Source of the DNA: an uncultured Lachnospiraceae bacterium
Lineage (GTDB): Bacteria > Bacillota > Clostridia > Lachnospirales > Lachnospiraceae
Direction: 5' to 3'
DNA: 33,017 nucleotides
NCBI GenBank assembly: GCA_902793845.1
Contig: CADBFE010000011.1
Location: 1 to 33,017, forward strand
The notes under the pieces: generated by a model
Databases searched by the model: none
Told to the model about the DNA's origin: nothing
What the model saw: the letters and a program-made list of their open reading frames with translations, nothing else
Part shown: positions 8,375-17,268 of the stretch, piece by piece
Numbering within the stretch: the first letter of the stretch is position 1
Layout: each line of letters starts with the position of its first letter
Program-made: the position numbers and the translations under genes

Positions 8375-8383
8375 TGATATAAT
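8375..8383 (+). promoter_or_regulatory. Extended -10 promoter for the FecR-cyclase operon
   Basis: TGATATAAT is an extended -10 (TG-n-TATAAT). No clear TTGACA lies 17 nt upstream, which fits an extended -10 promoter. Transcription would start near 8390, giving a leader of about 210 nt before the FecR-domain gene at 8599. Confidence 0.6.
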
Positions 8384-8402
8384 ACATAGTGGTTTAGTAT
8401 GT

Positions 8403-8590
8403 AAAAATGATGGCTGAGGTGAAGGGCAGTGCATCATTTTAACTGATGAAAATCAGTAAAAATTAAATTCCCGATATCATGTTGACGCGGGAACGTCACC
8501 GAGATATGATAACAAGGTTACTCAAAAAAGAGTGATGCATACAGGGTAACCGAAAACGGGATTAAACGATATTTAATAAATATCAGGGGT
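8403..8590 (+). promoter_or_regulatory. Highly structured 5' leader of unknown class
   Basis: The leader holds many perfect complementary segments. These are AAAATGATG/CATCATTTT (8404-8412 with 8432-8440), ACTGAT-GAAA-ATCAGT with a GNRA loop (8442-8457), TGACG/CGTCA (8483-8487 with 8494-8498), TATCAT/ATGATA (8475-8480 with 8506-8511), GGTTAC/GTAACC (8516-8521 with 8546-8551) and GATATTT/AAATATC (8568-8574 with 8578-8584). The last lies directly before the AGGGG ribosome binding site. TTCCCG (8468-8473) can pair with CGGGAA (8488-8493), the loop of the TGACG hairpin, as a pseudoknot or competing stem, or as TCCCG with CGGGA at 8557-8561. TGCATCA (8430-8436) can instead pair with TGATGCA (8533-8539). 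This is consistent with a riboswitch or protein-controlled leader. It did not match the c-di-GMP-I, c-di-GMP-II or c-di-AMP consensus features I remember. Confidence 0.5.
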
Positions 8591-8598
8591 AGGTTTTT

Positions 8599-9501
8599 AT
8601 GAAAAAGAAAGTTGCAATCATTGCATCGGTTATCGTAGTAGCAATCGCTGTCATTGCCATATTGGTCTTTAAGGTAGCATCGAAAGATGACACATACAGA
8701 CTTCTTAAGGTATTTGAATTTGAGGGCGAAGGAAATGTTATGAGAGGGTCGATAGGAGATATCGAGCCCTATGAAAATATGGTACTTGAATCAGGAGATG
8801 AGATATCCCTTGTATCAGGTAAATTCACGATCAGGGCCGACGAAGATAAGTATATTTATCTTGAGGACGGCACCACACTCTATCTGAACGCATCAGGTGA
8901 TGCGGAGAATTCCAAGACAACCATCCAGCTCATCGATGGTGCCATCACAAACGAAATCCAGAACAAATTATCATTAGACTCATCATATGAGGTTAATACG
9001 CCTAACTCAACGATGTCCGTCAGAGGTACAATCTTCCGCGTATGTGTATATGAAGAAAACGGTATCAAGTATACAAAGGTATGTGTATTTGACGGAGGTG
9101 TAGATACAGCCCTTGTATTTAAAGACTCTTCCGGTATAGGACATGAGGTCAGAGTAGAAAAGGGTAAAGAGGTAATCATCTTTGAGGATGATACTACAGT
9201 TGATTATGTGGCAGAGCCTACGGATATTGATTACGAAGGTCTCCCTACAGATGTACTTGAGACACTCCTTGAACTCATCGACGAAGGCAGGGATATCGAT
9301 GCATCGAGGGAACTCATCGAGGAGATCCTCAATAAGGAATATACAGTTACATTTACATACAACGGCAATGTATTTGGTACACAGACCATCAAGAGAGGCG
9401 ATTACGCCGTAGTTCCTACACTTCAGCCTGCACCTACAGGCAACTGGGCATTTGATTTCGATACACGTATCGAGAAAGACACCGAGATTGAGTGGAATTA
9501 A
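8599..9501 (+). CDS. Membrane-anchored FecR-domain protein
   Basis: 300 aa. One N-terminal helix (residues about 4-25) acts as a signal anchor, leaving the rest outside the cell. Residues about 45-190 form a FecR domain; TPNSTMSVRGTIFRV is its hallmark and is followed by a Gly/Val strand pattern. The C-terminal 55 residues (YTVTFTYNGNVFGTQTIKRG ... IEWN) resemble an InlB B-repeat/Flg_new domain, a small beta module of Gram-positive surface proteins. FecR domains in other bacteria pass envelope signals to sigma factors or occur beside CHASE2-domain cyclases. Here a CHASE2 cyclase is three genes downstream in the same operon, so the FecR protein may be the extracellular partner of that sensor. 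Start: ATG 8599 with AGGGG at 8585-8589. No anti-sigma or sigma-factor gene is adjacent. Confidence 0.85.
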   Translation: MKKKVAIIASVIVVAIAVIAILVFKVASKDDTYRLLKVFEFEGEGNVMRGSIGDIEPYENMVLESGDEISLVSGKFTIRADEDKYIYLEDGTTLYLNASGDAENSKTTIQLIDGAITNEIQNKLSLDSSYEVNTPNSTMSVRGTIFRVCVYEENGIKYTKVCVFDGGVDTALVFKDSSGIGHEVRVEKGKEVIIFEDDTTVDYVAEPTDIDYEGLPTDVLETLLELIDEGRDIDASRELIEEILNKEYTVTFTYNGNVFGTQTIKRGDYAVVPTLQPAPTGNWAFDFDTRIEKDTEIEWN

Positions 9502-9526
9502 TCATTAAACGAAGGAGGGAGATACT

Positions 9527-12500
9527 ATGAAGATGAAAATCAATATTAAAAAATTCATAGCAAGAGTGCTTATAGCAGTCATGGTTATAAGCATGACGCC
9601 TTCGTTTGGGGTTGAGGTGAAAGCTGCAACTGCTTCTGATTTTGTAACCACACAAGTCACAGATGGAATTTTGTACGTTACCATTTCCGGTTCAGTAACC
9701 GCCAATCTGAATGCTAGTGGCGTTTATATTGTAGATGTTGGATCGGTGGCTGTCGATTGGCGTAGTTATGATGATAATCTTGTTATATCTGCATCCGGCG
9801 GTGCTGTCGTTAAACAAAACTCTTATATGAAAGCAAAAACCGTCAATATTGAACATGGCAGTACTTTTTGGACTCAGGGACTTTTTCAATCACAATCTAT
9901 TATAAACAATGGTACATTTGAATCATCCGGTTCTTATAATCCATTTTCGAGCTTAACAAACAATGGAACATTTATAGGTCAGGGAATTACTCTTGACACT
10001 TCAAATATAACTGCCGGGTCGGGTGCAATATGGCAATTATCTAATACATTAACCGTATCAAATGGAACCGGCTGGGGACGAATTGAAGTTAATGACAATA
10101 CTGCCATTACAGTTGCATCCGGGGCTTCCGCAAATATATATATCGGTAGTGGTACATCGCCTGTCACTGTTACAGGTCCTGTATCAAACGTACCTGCTCA
10201 GGAACTTGTTCCGGCAGGGGCGGAGTTTTATATGGATCTGCTCGATTATACGACCTTTTATACAGGAATAGCCTATGATATGTCAGAGTATGTGCATTAT
10301 TTAGGGAGTTACTATTCCATAGATAATGTTATGTTCAGATACAGGAATACTTCGGGAGAAATCCTTGACAGTCAGCCAATGACTCCCGGTTTTTATGATG
10401 TACAGGCATATTTTAATGATTTTTATAAGACTGAATCCTGGAGCGCATTTAGTATTACAGATTATCCGACGGCAGAATTGGACCTTTCGTACGAAGGGAT
10501 TAATAATGAAAGATATGTAAAAGATAATCTTGTAAAGATAATTCCTCCAGACGGATGGGGCATATTCTTTTCTGCAAATGGGACAACTGATTATACCGGT
10601 GCATCATCATTTGTATCATATGTATCATTTGATGAATCATATTGGAGTAGCAATAATTATCTGGCTAACTCATTCTGTCGTTTAGTGAAAACTTCAGGAG
10701 CAAATTCCGGAGCGATATCTGCCAAAATCTTTTTGCCTGATCTTGCCAATCTTGTATGGGATTCTGATAGTCCGGAAGTAAGTAGTTTTATTGCTGATGG
10801 AAAAGAAATAGATTTTGTTAATAACATGTCAATCTCTGCCAACAGCGTGACAATAAAAGTTTCGGATTATTATCTTGAAAAAATAGTACTTGCAAATGAA
10901 AATGTGATTCTGCCGACGCCGGAGGGGGATTCGAAAGTTGCCTCGGTATCAGTTAACGGAACAAACGGAGAAAGAAAGGTATGCTCATTTACTGCAACGG
11001 ACCTGGCCGGAAATGAGACAACTGTTTCGTTCACGCTGGTAAGTTTTTTGTCTACTGATGGACTTAAACTCACACTTTCAGGAATTACCAATGAAAAATA
11101 CGTAAAAGATACCGTGACAGTAAATGCTCCCGAAGGGTATGAAATAATATCAAATATCGGTTCGGGAAATAAATATGCATCGTCGATAGATTTCAAAAAA
11201 AGCGATCTTTATGACGGTAACGGGAAATTTAAGAGCGGGCTGACATTTACGTTTAAGAGAAAAAGTGATGGAGCAGTCTCAAAACCTGTGGCATGGGACA
11301 AGGTAGCAGGTCAGCTTGATGATGTGATTTTTGATGATAAAGACCCTGTGATATACGGATTGGTTTTAGCTGATGGTAAAGGCGTGTCCTTTAAGTCAGG
11401 ATGTACTATTGACGCGTATGAAGTATCATTGACAGTATCTGATGAATATCTTGAAAAGGTAATCATCGGAAAAGAAACCATTGACAGAAAAAACGGTGTA
11501 AAGCAGGTTGGGACAGATTACAGAGCAAATCTGGTATTTACTGTTTTGCCCGGCGAAACAAAAGAAATAAAGTTTACTGCATATGATTTATCAGGCAGAG
11601 CAACCGAATATTTTTTTACATTAAAGGGACCCAAGCTTGTTCCCAGCTTAGAGGTAAAACTGGCAGATCAGTTTGCTGGCATGGAATATGCACCGGAGAT
11701 TACTACAGATTCTGATGGTGCAAAAGGTGTTAAATATTATTACGCAGAAAATTTAAAGACATCAGTATCGGCCAATGATTTTTCGGAGACCGTACCTACC
11801 ATGCCCGGTAACTATGTGGTAAAAGCTGTGATACCTGAGACAAATAAATATCTGTCATACTCAGCTTATGCAGAATTTTCTATTGTATACCTGCCGGCAC
11901 CGGAGAATCCGTATACACTTGAGGGTGAGACAGGTGACAATGATTATTACACATCTGATGTAACCATCACTCCACCGACTGGATATACAATTTGTGCAAG
12001 CCTTACGGGTACGTATACAAAGACTCTCACATACTCGGCAGCACTTACTAATATTTACTTAAAGCAGACATCAACAGGAGCTCTGACTGGACCTGTAGCA
12101 TTTAATGAGTCTCTTAAGGTTGATACAAAAGCTCCTGCAATTACAGACTTTGCAAAGAATGAAGCAGGAAATTCTGTAGACCTTTATAAGGTTGTATTTG
12201 CCGATAAAGTAAAGTTTTCAATAGAGGATGAGCATCTTGCGTCTGTTACCGTAAACGGTAATCCGGTAAATGTAAATAACGGTAAGGCAGATATCGTCCT
12301 TGAGACAACGGGGCATATGTACTACACCATCGTAGCAAAAGATGAGGCGGGAAATGTTTACTCTGTAAAGGTTGAGATGAAGGCAATCTGGATGGTAGAC
12401 GGAGTCGTACCTGTCGGTGTCCTCATTACCCTTGAACCGGGAGTGCCCGGTCACCTTGAGGCAGGTCAGACATATATGGTAGAAGGCGAAGATATGATAT

Positions 12501-12568
12501 ATTACGGTGGAATGGATGTATACGTATCCGAAGAAAAGGCGGTAACGATTGTAAGTGCAGAGCAGTAA
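9527..12568 (+). CDS. Large secreted repeat protein, paralogue 1
   Basis: 1,013 aa with a Sec signal peptide (KKFIARVLIAVMVISMTPS, cleavage near VKA at about 34). Residues about 40-240 are Asn/Gly/Thr-rich with recurring NNGT segments, resembling a beta-helix or beta-solenoid. A repeating Ig-like module follows (about 318-508 and 509-702), each with a NE(K/R)YVKD segment, a PEGYEI-like turn, an ADGK segment and an ending like FTATDLAGNE. A beta domain at about 703-790 resembles MBG-like modules, and a third, divergent Ig-like module spans about 791-970. The tail ends in YYGGMDVYVSEE. No LPXTG, SLH or other anchor was seen, so it is probably released or held by a partner such as the FecR protein. 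Start: ATG 9527 with GGAGGG. The 25-nt gap from the FecR gene indicates co-transcription. Confidence 0.85.
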   Translation: MKMKINIKKFIARVLIAVMVISMTPSFGVEVKAATASDFVTTQVTDGILYVTISGSVTANLNASGVYIVDVGSVAVDWRSYDDNLVISASGGAVVKQNSYMKAKTVNIEHGSTFWTQGLFQSQSIINNGTFESSGSYNPFSSLTNNGTFIGQGITLDTSNITAGSGAIWQLSNTLTVSNGTGWGRIEVNDNTAITVASGASANIYIGSGTSPVTVTGPVSNVPAQELVPAGAEFYMDLLDYTTFYTGIAYDMSEYVHYLGSYYSIDNVMFRYRNTSGEILDSQPMTPGFYDVQAYFNDFYKTESWSAFSITDYPTAELDLSYEGINNERYVKDNLVKIIPPDGWGIFFSANGTTDYTGASSFVSYVSFDESYWSSNNYLANSFCRLVKTSGANSGAISAKIFLPDLANLVWDSDSPEVSSFIADGKEIDFVNNMSISANSVTIKVSDYYLEKIVLANENVILPTPEGDSKVASVSVNGTNGERKVCSFTATDLAGNETTVSFTLVSFLSTDGLKLTLSGITNEKYVKDTVTVNAPEGYEIISNIGSGNKYASSIDFKKSDLYDGNGKFKSGLTFTFKRKSDGAVSKPVAWDKVAGQLDDVIFDDKDPVIYGLVLADGKGVSFKSGCTIDAYEVSLTVSDEYLEKVIIGKETIDRKNGVKQVGTDYRANLVFTVLPGETKEIKFTAYDLSGRATEYFFTLKGPKLVPSLEVKLADQFAGMEYAPEITTDSDGAKGVKYYYAENLKTSVSANDFSETVPTMPGNYVVKAVIPETNKYLSYSAYAEFSIVYLPAPENPYTLEGETGDNDYYTSDVTITPPTGYTICASLTGTYTKTLTYSAALTNIYLKQTSTGALTGPVAFNESLKVDTKAPAITDFAKNEAGNSVDLYKVVFADKVKFSIEDEHLASVTVNGNPVNVNNGKADIVLETTGHMYYTIVAKDEAGNVYSVKVEMKAIWMVDGVVPVGVLITLEPGVPGHLEAGQTYMVEGEDMIYYGGMDVYVSEEKAVTIVSAEQ
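11050..12560 (+). repeat. Duplicated coding block, copy 1
   Basis: This part of paralogue 1 corresponds module for module to 13976-15480 in paralogue 2. Some stretches are almost identical in DNA, for example the segments around 11745-11850 and 11905-12060, which match 14672-14777 and 14832-14987; shared strings include GATACCTGAGACAAATAAAT and GAGACAGGTGACAATGATTA. The identity is higher there than in flanking modules. Confidence 0.8.
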
Positions 12569-12595
12569 ACACTCTAAAGACGAAGGAATGATTAT

Positions 12596-15490
12596 ATGAG
12601 AATAACAAAAGATGCTAAAAGGTTCATAGCGAAGATTCTTGTGGCAGTGCTGATAATCAGCATGATGCCTTCGTTTGGAGTGGAAGTGAAGGCAGATGAT
12701 GAAGTTATGGAGCTTAATTATTCGGGAACTATAGAAAGCGATGGTTCAGGTGGATATGTATATGTTTATACAGACGATGAAACAGGAGAAGAGAATAGTG
12801 TTGCTATAACTGCGACAAAACTACAAACAAATGCATACATTGATATCAATTGCGATATTTCATTAGACGAGCTAAGAGTAAATTATGGTTCGTTGACAGT
12901 TAATTCGGGTAAAAATGTTACAGTTGGGACAATGTATTATTCTTTTGATGTGAATAACAATGGAACAATAACTGTTACAAATCAGCTAAGTAGCAGCGCT
13001 ATATCATCGATTTCATTTGATAATAATGGAACACTAATAGTACCAAACCTTGATTCGGATAACGTGTATTCTTTTACTAATAATGGGACTGTTCAGGCAA
13101 ATAGTGTTCACCTTAGTCCAGCCTGGAGACCGGATTATTCAAGTACATGCAAATGGGTAGTATCTTCTTCGTTTAGTGTTGAAGGAAATAATACATTGGT
13201 TGGTATTGTAGAAGCTCAAAGAAACACGTTAATATCCATTGATGGTGGAAGTCTTATATTAAGACTAAGTGGTTACCCAGATAAGGAAATTATTGGAGAG
13301 AATGAAGGAACAGCAGAGGAATTGGTTTCGGGAACGTTTGAACCGACGGGGCTTACTCTAACTGCATCAGGTGTGAACTATGTTAATGGAAAATATTATG
13401 CAAAAGATATAATAACTATAAGTGCTCCAACAGGATATTCTTGGTTATATGATGGCACCTACAGCAATTCTTTTAACTTCACTTCAGGAGATACTAATAT
13501 TCCGACACCTAAACCGATAAGTGGAGATTTTAGATTTAAAAACGGTGACGGGGCAATTACAGAATTAATAGATGTCAGTGATTATTTAATTCCGGACGAT
13601 TTGTTTAGAGATGAGGGAACAGAATTTTATTCAAACATTGAGTATGATGATGAAAATCCGTCTGTTTTAAGTATGCGAGTAGGATCAGGTTCTGATGCCA
13701 CAACAGTGGCATTTGAAAATGGTATGGAAATTACTGAAAATTCTGCGACGCTCATTGTAAGAGATCCCAATTTATATAATGTAGTTGTAAGCGATGGCAG
13801 AACATATACATGGGATAGTACAACATATCCTATTGGTGAAGACGGTGATTACAAGATTGCAGAAATAACTTTTTCGACCACAGCCGGAACAGAAAAAGAG
13901 TTTTCTGTAACAGCCCAGGATTGCTCATTAAATAAATTGGTAATTTCTTTCAAAATTGGAAAAGAGGAATTCATCTCTTCCGACGGTCTTAAGTGTACCC
14001 TCTCAGGTCTTGTGAATGAGAAGTATACAAAAGACAAAGTCACGGTCAAGGCCCCGGATGGTTATGAGATCATGCCAAGCTACGGCACAGGAGATAAATT
14101 TGTCGAGTCGTTTGATTATAAGAGGAGCGACCTGTACGGATCTGACGGTAAGTTTAAATCAGGCCTGACATTTACATTTAAGAGAAAGAGTGACGGTGCT
14201 GTTACAAAGCCTGTTGCGTGGGATAAGTGTTGCGACTTTTTGGACGATGTCGTATTTGATGAAATCGACCCTGTAATATCAACAGTTACTGCAGATAACA
14301 AGACGATTACATTTAAGACAGGCGATGTGATCGAGGCTGCATCAGTCACCTTTACCGTGACTGATGTAAATCTTGAAAAGATCGTAGTGGACAAGACTGT
14401 TACCGACAGGACAAACGGCGTCAAGAAGGACGGCAATTTGTATAAAGGCACTGTGACATTTAAAGTAGCTGCGGGAGAGAGCAAAAGCTACAAGTTTACT
14501 GCTTACGATATGGCAGGCAGAGCTGTGGAATACACATTTACGTTGAAGTATCCGAGGCAGGTACCTGAGCTCACGGTAACTCTTTCAGATCAGTTTGCAG
14601 GCGTAGCATATACACCTACAATCACCACAGTATCTGACGGAGCAAAGGACGTTAAGTATTACTACGCAGAAAATTTAAAGGCATCAGTATCGGCCAATGA
14701 GTTTTCGGAGACCTTGCCTACCATGCCGGGTAAGTACGTGGTAAAGGCAGTGATACCTGAGACAAATAAATATCTGGCAGCGACAGCTTATGCAGAATTC
14801 TCTATCGCATATCTGCCGACTCCGGAGAATCCGTATACACTTGATGGTGAGACAGGTGACAATGATTATTACACATCGGATGTAATCATCACTCCACCGA
14901 CAGGATATACAATCTGCGCGTCGCTTACGGGGAAATACACGAATACGCTGACATACTCGGCAGCACTTACTAATATTTACCTGAAGCAGACTTCGACAGG
15001 TGCTTTAACGGGACCGATTGCTTTTAATGAGACACTTAAAATAGATAAGACAGCCCCTGCATTATCGACTGCAGCCAAGAACCAGGCAGGCAATGTCGTT
15101 GATTTATCAAAGCTGATTTATGCGGATAAGGTTACATTCACTATTTCAGATGAACATCTCTCAAAGGTTACTATAAACGGTGAAGAGGTTTCGTTTACAG
15201 ATGGAAAGGTAACAGTAAGCCTTATCTGTAATGGTCATAAATATTTCAATATCGTCGCAGTGGATGAAGCGGGCAATGAGTACTCATTCAGAGTGGAGAT
15301 GAAGGCAACATGGCTCCAGAGCGGTATAGTACCTGTAGGTATACTCATCAGTCTCGTGCCCGGAGAGGGCGTCGCTCTTGAACCCGGCGAGTTTATCATC
15401 GAGGACAGTGACGATACTACTGTATATAACGGAGGCATGGAAGTGTACGTTTCTGAGGAAACGGAGCTCACACTTATCAAGGTAAATTAA
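12596..15490 (+). CDS. Large secreted repeat protein, paralogue 2
   Basis: 964 aa, a tandem paralogue of the preceding gene. The signal peptide region is nearly the same (SMMPSFGVEVKAD), and from about residue 461 to the end the two proteins align closely: the NEKYTKD module, the MBG-like domain, the divergent third module and a tail ending GGMEVYVSEE. The N-terminal 430 residues keep the NNGT pattern and one module but differ greatly in sequence. DNA composition shifts near 13975: the N-terminal part is AT-rich, the C-terminal part uses more G/C-ending codons. ATG 12596 follows AAGGA, 27 nt after paralogue 1. Its TAA overlaps the ATG of the CHASE2 cyclase gene (TAATG), so cyclase translation is probably coupled to it. 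Function unknown; an extracellular sensing or adhesive partner is inferred. Confidence 0.85.
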   Translation: MRITKDAKRFIAKILVAVLIISMMPSFGVEVKADDEVMELNYSGTIESDGSGGYVYVYTDDETGEENSVAITATKLQTNAYIDINCDISLDELRVNYGSLTVNSGKNVTVGTMYYSFDVNNNGTITVTNQLSSSAISSISFDNNGTLIVPNLDSDNVYSFTNNGTVQANSVHLSPAWRPDYSSTCKWVVSSSFSVEGNNTLVGIVEAQRNTLISIDGGSLILRLSGYPDKEIIGENEGTAEELVSGTFEPTGLTLTASGVNYVNGKYYAKDIITISAPTGYSWLYDGTYSNSFNFTSGDTNIPTPKPISGDFRFKNGDGAITELIDVSDYLIPDDLFRDEGTEFYSNIEYDDENPSVLSMRVGSGSDATTVAFENGMEITENSATLIVRDPNLYNVVVSDGRTYTWDSTTYPIGEDGDYKIAEITFSTTAGTEKEFSVTAQDCSLNKLVISFKIGKEEFISSDGLKCTLSGLVNEKYTKDKVTVKAPDGYEIMPSYGTGDKFVESFDYKRSDLYGSDGKFKSGLTFTFKRKSDGAVTKPVAWDKCCDFLDDVVFDEIDPVISTVTADNKTITFKTGDVIEAASVTFTVTDVNLEKIVVDKTVTDRTNGVKKDGNLYKGTVTFKVAAGESKSYKFTAYDMAGRAVEYTFTLKYPRQVPELTVTLSDQFAGVAYTPTITTVSDGAKDVKYYYAENLKASVSANEFSETLPTMPGKYVVKAVIPETNKYLAATAYAEFSIAYLPTPENPYTLDGETGDNDYYTSDVIITPPTGYTICASLTGKYTNTLTYSAALTNIYLKQTSTGALTGPIAFNETLKIDKTAPALSTAAKNQAGNVVDLSKLIYADKVTFTISDEHLSKVTINGEEVSFTDGKVTVSLICNGHKYFNIVAVDEAGNEYSFRVEMKATWLQSGIVPVGILISLVPGEGVALEPGEFIIEDSDDTTVYNGGMEVYVSEETELTLIKVN
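13976..15480 (+). repeat. Duplicated coding block, copy 2
   Basis: Counterpart of 11050-12560. Together with the conserved signal-peptide segments (9527-9625 and 12596-12694) it shows that the two genes arose by tandem duplication, with a fast-diverging middle. The patchy DNA identity suggests gene conversion or purifying selection in the C-terminal half. Confidence 0.8.
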
Positions 15491-17268
15491 TGAAAAAGAA
15501 GATATTTCCATTTTTAGAGGCATTTGTTGCAGGTTTCCTTGTGTTTTTCCTCACAGCATTTAATCTGCTCGGAACCCTTGATTATATAGCAAAGGACAGC
15601 CTCTATCAGATACCCAGGGGTATAGACAGCAAAATCAAGATAATAGGTATAGATGAAAAAACCATGGCCGAGTATGGTGCTATCCAGACATGGTCAAGGA
15701 GCATCTATGCAGACCTCCTCGATAAATTAAATGAAAATGATATCGGCGGCCCCCAGATAGTCGCATTCGATATTCAGTTTACCGGAGAAATCGATGATGG
15801 TGACAAAATATTTTCTGACAAAATCGCAGAGTACGGCAATGTAGTCCTGGTTAACCATCTCCTCTACGGCAAGAAGCTCGAGCTTATAAACGGTGTTTAC
15901 TCATATCCTGTTGTGGATATCGAGCAGCCCCTGGATATGTTTTCAAAATCCGCCGTCATGGGATACAGCAATGTCTCCCTTGACAGTGACGGTACTGTGA
16001 GACGTATCATCCCTTTTGAGGTATTTAACGGCGAACCTCTCCATATGTTTTCTGAGGTTATCTATAATGAATACTGCAGATTAAACGGCATTACACCAAA
16101 CGAAGTACCGGTTGACAGGTTTGGCAGGACCATCATCAACTACTCGGGACGCCCGGGAGATTACGAATATGTATCCATGGCGGATGTCCTGAATGGCAAT
16201 ATTGATTCGAGAGCATTTACAGACAGCATTATCCTCGTCGGTGCATATGCTCCCGGCATGCAGGATAATTTCAGTGTACCAGGTGGCGGCAGCCAGCAGA
16301 TGTACGGAGTGGAGGTCCATGCCAATATCCTCCAGGCTTACATCCAGGGCAGATTTGCTATAAACGGTAATTCCGTTATATTCGGACTGATAACGGGTCT
16401 TATCGCCTGTGTGCTCCATGTTTTATTCAGGAAATTAAAGATCAGGTATTCTTTCCCGGTACTCATCGTATCGATTGTGGCGGAAGCGTTTGCCCTGATA
16501 AAGATAAACAACAGCGGATATTCATACAGCATCATTTATTTTCCGCTGGTACTGGTGCTCTCATACATCTACTGCATCGGTATAGGATATATACTTGAGA
16601 GAGCCAAGAAAAAGAAGGTGCTCAAGGCTTTTCAGAAATATGTTGCTCCCGAGATCGTGGAGGAGCTCTCCAAGTCAGGGGAGTTTAATATCAAGGTCGG
16701 AGGTGAGAACAGGGATATCGCAGCGCTCTTTGTGGATATCAGAGGATTTACGACTATGTCGGAGATCCTGACGCCGGAGCAGGTAGTTGATATCCTGAAT
16801 GAATATCTGACACTGACCACAGAGGCTATATTTAAAAATCACGGTACCCTCGATAAGTTTGTCGGTGACTGTACCATGGCTGTGTTTAACTCTCCTTTTG
16901 ATCTGCCCGATTATGAATTTAAGGCTGTCCAGACAGCCCTCGATATAGTAAACGGCGGTGAGGCCCTCCGCAAAAAGCTTATGGAGAAATACGGCCGCAC
17001 CATAGGATACGGCGTGGGAGTAAATGTGGGCCCGGCGGTCGTCGGCAATATCGGATGCGATTTCCGTATGGACTTTACGGCCATAGGTGATACAGTAAAT
17101 ACAGCGGCCAGGCTCGAGGCTAATGCCAAGGCGGGTCAGGTACTCATAAGTGACGCCCTCTATGAGAGATTAAAGGGCAGGATAAATGTAAACGAGATAG
17201 GCCAGATACCCCTTAAGGGTAAGAGCAACGGCGTAGTAGTATATGAGGTACTTTCGGTAAATGCTTAA
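15490..17268 (+). CDS. CHASE2-domain class III adenylate cyclase
   Basis: 592 aa. One N-terminal helix (about 8-28), an extracytoplasmic CHASE2 domain (about 30-285), three further helices (about 295-370) and a cytoplasmic class III cyclase domain (about 405-590). Both metal-binding Asp residues are present (FVDIRGFT and KFVGDCTMAVF). The Lys of LDKFVGD and Thr of DFTAIGD fit ATP selectivity, and the transition-state Asn and Arg are in VNTAARLE, so it should make cAMP from ATP. CHASE2 is a known extracellular sensor domain that pairs with cyclases, GGDEF proteins and kinases. The start overlaps the stop of secreted paralogue 2 by one base, and its end overlaps the next gene by 8 nt. Strict coupling to surface protein genes suggests that those proteins tune its activity. 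Confidence 0.92.
   Translation: MKKKIFPFLEAFVAGFLVFFLTAFNLLGTLDYIAKDSLYQIPRGIDSKIKIIGIDEKTMAEYGAIQTWSRSIYADLLDKLNENDIGGPQIVAFDIQFTGEIDDGDKIFSDKIAEYGNVVLVNHLLYGKKLELINGVYSYPVVDIEQPLDMFSKSAVMGYSNVSLDSDGTVRRIIPFEVFNGEPLHMFSEVIYNEYCRLNGITPNEVPVDRFGRTIINYSGRPGDYEYVSMADVLNGNIDSRAFTDSIILVGAYAPGMQDNFSVPGGGSQQMYGVEVHANILQAYIQGRFAINGNSVIFGLITGLIACVLHVLFRKLKIRYSFPVLIVSIVAEAFALIKINNSGYSYSIIYFPLVLVLSYIYCIGIGYILERAKKKKVLKAFQKYVAPEIVEELSKSGEFNIKVGGENRDIAALFVDIRGFTTMSEILTPEQVVDILNEYLTLTTEAIFKNHGTLDKFVGDCTMAVFNSPFDLPDYEFKAVQTALDIVNGGEALRKKLMEKYGRTIGYGVGVNVGPAVVGNIGCDFRMDFTAIGDTVNTAARLEANAKAGQVLISDALYERLKGRINVNEIGQIPLKGKSNGVVVYEVLSVNA

Noticed and set aside
8407-8442. Short leader peptide MMAEVKGSASF
   Set aside because: No Shine-Dalgarno sequence precedes it, and its bases are explained by the first leader hairpin.
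8403-8598. Known c-di-GMP or c-di-AMP riboswitch
   Set aside because: The GACGCAAAGCC-type core of class I, the GGAAA...GATGA...GTGCAACC pattern of class II and the conserved blocks of ydaO leaders were not seen. The fragment GGGTAACCGAA alone is only a weak resemblance.
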